This document shows, piece after piece, positions 15,644 to 19,266 of a stretch of DNA of 19,266 nucleotides. Where the stretch lies: assembly GCA_009774345.1 (NCBI GenBank), contig VSNR01000080.1, forward strand, positions 1-19,266. Reading direction: 5' to 3'. Under the pieces are notes generated by a model, which worked only from the letters and a program-made list of their open reading frames with translations, was not told the origin of the DNA and did no database searches. This DNA comes from Lachnospiraceae bacterium (lineage in GTDB: Bacteria > Bacillota > Clostridia > Lachnospirales > Lachnospiraceae). Every line of letters starts with the position of its first letter. Within the stretch, counting starts at the first letter, position 1. A program made the position numbers and the translations under genes.

Positions 15644-17182
15644 TTACCAGTTCCTGTCATCGTCAAAATCCTCAAGGCTTGGGTCGAGCGGCTCCTCGCG
15701 AAAGACGGTACGCATGTAGCGGTTGACCTCCATGCGCATGTCCTTTCTCGAGCCATCCTCGGGCTTCATCAGGTTGTGGTTGACCCAGATCAGATGAATG
15801 CCGTGTTTTCTCGCTTCCTCCTCAAAAAGTCCGTGGTAGCCGGACATCGCCTTACAGCCCATGTGGCAGTACATAATCACCACATCCACATCAAAGCTCT
15901 CACAGAAGCGCCACAAATCCTCCACGCCCACCTCATAACCGCCGTTCGAGCGGCTGCGCATGATCATCTTTCCATATAAATATGCCAAATCCTTCAATGC
16001 CTGCTCCTTGTCATGCGTATCAACCATGCGCGTAGAGCACAGGCTCAGCATATCCACAAGCGCCGCCACGCCCCAGCAGTTTTGCAGCCAGACCGTAAAC
16101 GCCGTGTAGTACGCAGACTGCACGCCCCAAGTGATTGCGCGGTGGCGGATTTCCCGGCAGACCAGCTCCTTTTGCTCATAGCCTCTCCTGATGTAGCGGT
16201 TGAGCTTTTCCTCCACCTTCCGAAACACTTCGTATCTGCCGCCTGTCGCCTGATAGACACAGTAGCGGTAAAGCGCAAGGTTCGTGCCAATCATCTGCGG
16301 ATACTTGGTGCGGCTGATCTCAAACCAGTCCAGCATATTCTGTGTCTCGGCATTAAAGAGCTCCATGCTCTTAAAAAAGGCATTCCAGTCAAACGTCTCA
16401 CCTGTGTGCTTCTCAATAAAGGCGATACAGTTTTTTATCTCCTCCACCGCATACGGCTGCACACTCTCATAAGTATGTCGAATCGGCACTGCCAGCTCAT
16501 AGGTCGGAATGCCAAAATACTGCCCCTCGATGCTGTTTCCCATCAAACTTCCGTCGCAGGTCGTATTGCAGTGTACCGCGCACGCGCCGATTCTGGGATA
16601 ATCGTCCTCCAGCGCGACCCCCAGCTCCGCAAGGGGCATCGGGCAGACATCCGACGGCACGCCGTAGGTCTGCGCCGCATCGGTGTAATGCACCACGCCG
16701 TCCTGTACCATCATCGCACAGGTGTACACCGCAGGCACCTCCACCGATACCCAGATCAGGTTTGGAAAGCCGTTCATGATCTCACTCATCATATTTTCAT
16801 CAAAGAGCACCATGCGCTTTCGAAGCTTCTCGTCATTGCCAATATTAGGATCTGCCTTGAACATCCTCGTCATGCTCTTGCACATGTCGATGACCACAAT
16901 GCTGAGCGCCGTGTGCGTAATCCGAAGCTGCGCGCCGCGCATCCCTTCTGTATGCCTGTCGAAAAAGTCCGGCACCACCAGATAATTGAGCATCCAGCGA
17001 TAGCGGAAAAATGCCCTTACATTATTGGGCTTTGCGGCAAAACGAAGCAACACGCCCCAGATGCGAAGCCACTGTGCATAGTCGTACATCGTATCCCTGA
17101 CACCGCGCCACTCGCGCCTTCTCCTTGCTTTTTTGCCTGTGTAAAATGAACCGAGCTTCTCGCTCCCCATATGTTTTCCCAT
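15644..17182 (-). CDS. 2-hydroxyacyl-CoA dehydratase-like FeS protein, larger subunit (HgdA/HgdB superfamily)
   Basis: The 512-residue protein carries superfamily features: WVSVEVPAVYTCA, DVCPMPLAELG (Cys180), IGACAVHCNTTCDGSL (Cys201, 205, 209), FGIPTYELAVP and, near the end, VVIMYCHMGCKAMSGYHG. The cysteines are plausible ligands for a [4Fe-4S] or double-cubane cluster. The N-terminus (about 30 residues) is basic. GAGGTGG precedes the ATG by eight bases and the upstream stop is 12 bases away. It probably pairs with the 390-residue homologue. Substrate is unknown. A dehydratase role is not implied by the fold, since double-cubane proteins in this superfamily reduce small molecules. Confidence 0.8.
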   Translation of the reverse strand: MGKHMGSEKLGSFYTGKKARRRREWRGVRDTMYDYAQWLRIWGVLLRFAAKPNNVRAFFRYRWMLNYLVVPDFFDRHTEGMRGAQLRITHTALSIVVIDMCKSMTRMFKADPNIGNDEKLRKRMVLFDENMMSEIMNGFPNLIWVSVEVPAVYTCAMMVQDGVVHYTDAAQTYGVPSDVCPMPLAELGVALEDDYPRIGACAVHCNTTCDGSLMGNSIEGQYFGIPTYELAVPIRHTYESVQPYAVEEIKNCIAFIEKHTGETFDWNAFFKSMELFNAETQNMLDWFEISRTKYPQMIGTNLALYRYCVYQATGGRYEVFRKVEEKLNRYIRRGYEQKELVCREIRHRAITWGVQSAYYTAFTVWLQNCWGVAALVDMLSLCSTRMVDTHDKEQALKDLAYLYGKMIMRSRSNGGYEVGVEDLWRFCESFDVDVVIMYCHMGCKAMSGYHGLFEEEARKHGIHLIWVNHNLMKPEDGSRKDMRMEVNRYMRTVFREEPLDPSLEDFDDDRNW

Positions 17183-17194
17183 TTATCTGCCACC

Positions 17195-18367
17195 TCACCT
17201 TAATTTCTTGATTTCCAGACTCTCCACAAACGCCTGAAAGCGGGTGCGAAGCTGCCCTGAGCTGCCTGTCACATACGGTCTGTCGATGGAAAGCGTCGGC
17301 ACCCCATACTTTTCCCGCATATTTTTTGACGCGTAAGCACGCTCATATCCCCAATAGTCGCAAAACTTCATCTGCTGGTAAATCACACCGTCCGCATGAT
17401 ATTCCTGCACGAGTCCGCGCACATATTCCTGACGCTCTGCCACCTTCTCGGCGTTCATATACCGCGGACATTTGCCGATGTTCAGATAGTGCCTGCACAC
17501 CTGCGTCAGCGCATCCTCCTCATCATGGAGCGCGATCGGCTCCCGTTCTGGAAAAAAGCCAAAGCAAAACCGGTCTGCCACCACCCTGATGCCCGTCTCC
17601 TCCATCAGTTGAATCAGCCCCGGATCGTCGATCTCTGAACCTGCGACAACGACCTTCACGCGAAACGCCGGCTTCTGATCGGGCTCTCTGGTCTTTAACT
17701 CCTCCGCCACAGCGGCAAGCCTATCGATCAAAAGCGCCTTGGGACAACAGTACGTCGCCGTACACAAAACCGCAAACTCATACCCTGTGATGCGCGGATT
17801 GTCCTCCTTGCGGTATGCAGACAGTTCCTGCAAAAGATGACAGATCTGATTGTGCTGTGCCACTGCGGTTCTGATACTTTCATCGGAAATATCCACTCCC
17901 AACTTTTCATGCAATGGTTTGAGCACATGCTCCTGCGTCTGCCGCACATAGTGGCGCAGCGCCGTATCATCTGATTTCATGGGCGCATCAAAATACGAGA
18001 CAAAGGAGTTCTCAATGCAGTTTAGATGCTCGATATTCTCCACGCAGCGGTTCATCTGAGCGCACGCATCCGGCGCAATGATACCGTCAAGAAACTGATA
18101 GCCGCCCTCCACTGCCCGCTCAAGAATCGCCCGGCAGCACTCGCACAGCAGACTGGACATATAATAGGTCCCGATCTCTATCGAGCCCGTCCGCGGCGCC
18201 CGCAGTCTGACCGAAAAACAGCCCGGCAGATTCAACAGCGGCTCCGGCGCCAGCGAACAGACGCTGCCAATCGGATGCAGCCCCATCGCCACCCCCTCGC
18301 GCACCAATTCATTGTTCGCTTCCTCCAGCAACTTTTCAAATGGATATAACTGTGATAAATCTCTCAT
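17195..18367 (-). CDS. 2-hydroxyacyl-CoA dehydratase-like FeS protein, smaller subunit (HgdB superfamily, DUF2229-type region)
   Basis: The start is at MRDLSQLYPF, with a G-rich site a few bases upstream and 25 bases after the cooC-like stop. The 390-residue protein has Cys at 37, 50, 75, 77, 78, 102 and 108 (SVCSLAPEPL, LCECCRAI, APDACAQMNRC). It has a second half with ITGYEFAVL, VKVVVAGSEIDDPG and KFCDYWGYERA, ending in PTLSIDRPYV. This is the layout of HgdB-like and double-cubane-type subunits. It likely forms a heterodimer with the next gene product and receives electrons from the activase. The substrate is not predictable. Confidence 0.8.
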   Translation of the reverse strand: MRDLSQLYPFEKLLEEANNELVREGVAMGLHPIGSVCSLAPEPLLNLPGCFSVRLRAPRTGSIEIGTYYMSSLLCECCRAILERAVEGGYQFLDGIIAPDACAQMNRCVENIEHLNCIENSFVSYFDAPMKSDDTALRHYVRQTQEHVLKPLHEKLGVDISDESIRTAVAQHNQICHLLQELSAYRKEDNPRITGYEFAVLCTATYCCPKALLIDRLAAVAEELKTREPDQKPAFRVKVVVAGSEIDDPGLIQLMEETGIRVVADRFCFGFFPEREPIALHDEEDALTQVCRHYLNIGKCPRYMNAEKVAERQEYVRGLVQEYHADGVIYQQMKFCDYWGYERAYASKNMREKYGVPTLSIDRPYVTGSSGQLRTRFQAFVESLEIKKLR

Positions 18368-18392
18368 CTTTTCCCCCCTCTTATTTGTCCTG

Positions 18393-19166
18393 TCAAATGC
18401 CCATCTTATCAAGCACTTCGGCGGCACCGCGCACCAGTGCAGTGTCAAAAGGAAGCCCAAGCACGCTCTCCCCGCGCAAATCCGTCTCAGCAAGCAGCTC
18501 ATCAGTGGCAATATAGCTCAGCACTGGAATCTTTCCAGTATCCACCAGCCTGACAGACGCTTCCGACAACACGCGGTTCACCACCGCGCCCACCTGCTCA
18601 TACATTACCAGCTCCTCCGCCACCTGCTGAATCGTCTGGATGACCTGCGTCCCCTTGCGGCTTGTGTCCGTCACCAACAGCAGATGTGTCACCCGCTCCA
18701 TCACACGACGGTTAATCTGCTCAATGCCAGCCTCCCCGTCGATGACCACATAGTCAAAATTGTCAGAAAGAAGCTGAATCACTGCTTTTAGATAATTGTT
18801 AATCTTGCAGTAACAGCCTGCGCTCTCCGGGCGCCCTACCGCGATAAACGCAAAACCGTCACACTCTGTCATCGCGTCGTAGATGCGGTACTCTGACTCT
18901 GCCAGCAGCTCTAACGCTGAGCGGGTATCGCCCTCCTCCACCGTCGCCACGACTGCCTTTCGTATCGCGTCAATCGTCCCGTGCACCTCCACGCCAAGCG
19001 CCGTGGCCAATCCAACCGCCGGGTCCGCGTCGATCGCAAGGATACGCCGGTCGGGATAGCGCGCTGCCAGCACCTTGACCATCGCCGCTGCCAGCGAAGT
19101 CTTGCCAACGCCGCCCTTTCCTGCCACTGCGATTACTTTTGTATTTTTTTGAGTATCCTGTATCAT
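18393..19166 (-). CDS. CooC-family nickel-insertion-type P-loop ATPase
   Basis: The 257-residue protein has a deviant Walker A GKGGVGKT (residues 16-23), DADP (46-49) and GRPESAGCYCKINNYLK, in which Cys118 and Cys120 form the CxC metal-binding motif typical of CooC. FDYVVIDGEAGIEQ is the switch II region. CooC proteins bind Ni(II) and mature carbon monoxide dehydrogenase; relatives serve acetyl-CoA synthase. No CODH is present in the window, so the target may be one of the cluster's FeS proteins or a gene outside. The first gene of the operon, it has AGAGGA upstream of ATG. Confidence 0.9.
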   Translation of the reverse strand: MIQDTQKNTKVIAVAGKGGVGKTSLAAAMVKVLAARYPDRRILAIDADPAVGLATALGVEVHGTIDAIRKAVVATVEEGDTRSALELLAESEYRIYDAMTECDGFAFIAVGRPESAGCYCKINNYLKAVIQLLSDNFDYVVIDGEAGIEQINRRVMERVTHLLLVTDTSRKGTQVIQTIQQVAEELVMYEQVGAVVNRVLSEASVRLVDTGKIPVLSYIATDELLAETDLRGESVLGLPFDTALVRGAAEVLDKMGI

Positions 19167-19222
19167 TGCTTTTCCTCTTTCTCTGATTTTTCAAACACAT
19201 TTCAATCCCTATCTTCTTTATG

Positions 19223-19239
19223 CATTATAACAGATAATG
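19223..19239 (-). promoter_or_regulatory. Extended -10 promoter overlapped by a palindrome, upstream of the cooC-like gene
   Basis: On the minus strand TGTTATAAT (19232-19224) is an extended -10 element. It has no convincing -35, which is usual for that type. CATTAT (19223-19228) and ATAATG (19234-19239) form an inverted repeat with a 5-base gap that covers the -10, so a repressor site is plausible. The start codon is about 58 bases downstream. Confidence 0.55.
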
Positions 19240-19266
19240 AACCAAATGTATATTTGAATCATTAGA

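Noticed and set aside
16013..17149. A 378-codon open frame on the plus strand.
   Set aside because: It lies wholly antisense to the 512-residue dehydratase-like gene, is rich in His/Arg as expected for a shadow frame, and has no ribosome binding site or recognisable domain.

Overview
The window looks like a chromosomal segment of a gut-type Clostridia, most likely Lachnospiraceae. The grounds are the mix of families: a DUF624/YesL-like protein, a DUF5684 protein, an NHLP/NHLM-type export locus, a CooC plus HgdABC-like cluster and a PBECR4 protein. Shine-Dalgarno sites are GAGG-rich and GC content is moderate. The species cannot be named from the sequence alone. No rRNA, tRNA, CRISPR array, transposase or integrase was seen.

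Left part (1-5987). A DUF624 membrane protein on the plus strand ends tail to tail, with a 4-bp overlap, against a substrate-binding lipoprotein/permease pair of the nitrate/sulfonate/thiamine-precursor ABC family. That pair has no ATPase beside it. Upstream of the pair lie a PAS-GGDEF-EAL protein with a degenerate GGDEF motif and intact EAL residues, and a membrane-anchored M15 metallopeptidase. At about 5550-5570 two gene remnants meet head to head: the C-terminal half of an RsbW-like anti-sigma factor (minus) and a DUF5684 protein without its N-terminus (plus). This looks like a deletion scar.

Middle part (5988-6855). A perfect consensus promoter (TTGACA-N17-TATAAT) drives about 190 nt of strongly structured, probably non-coding RNA. 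It has a long hairpin whose loop is complementary to a downstream single strand (pseudoknot), and it ends in an intrinsic terminator. Just downstream is a PBECR4 (BECR-fold, RNase-like) protein. The layout promoter, folded RNA, terminator, RNase-fold ORF resembles type III toxin-antitoxin loci, although no tandem repeats are present. This is one of the two candidates for an undescribed system.

Right-middle part (6852-13943). This is an NHLP/NHLM-type peptide export locus in decay. The sigma factor has an in-frame amber codon. The HlyD-like adaptor is fused in frame to a C39-ABC exporter that has lost its catalytic Cys segment and nearly all of its nucleotide-binding domain. The second ABC protein has a 2-bp frameshift in a CG run. 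Upstream lie an 80-bp imperfect palindrome, helically phased repeats and an XRE-type regulator on the plus strand.

Right part (13951-19266). An intact-looking minus-strand operon reads cooC-like ATPase, two 2-hydroxyacyl-CoA-dehydratase-like proteins, a BadF/HgdC-like activase, a 54-aa membrane peptide, and a short protein resembling the middle part of acetyl-CoA synthase/CdhC. It has an extended -10 promoter overlapped by a palindrome and ends in a strong terminator. It combines an ATP-driven low-potential electron injector, FeS dehydratase-like proteins and a nickel-insertion-type ATPase with an ACS-like fragment. This is the second candidate for an undescribed system; no CODH or full ACS is present in the window.
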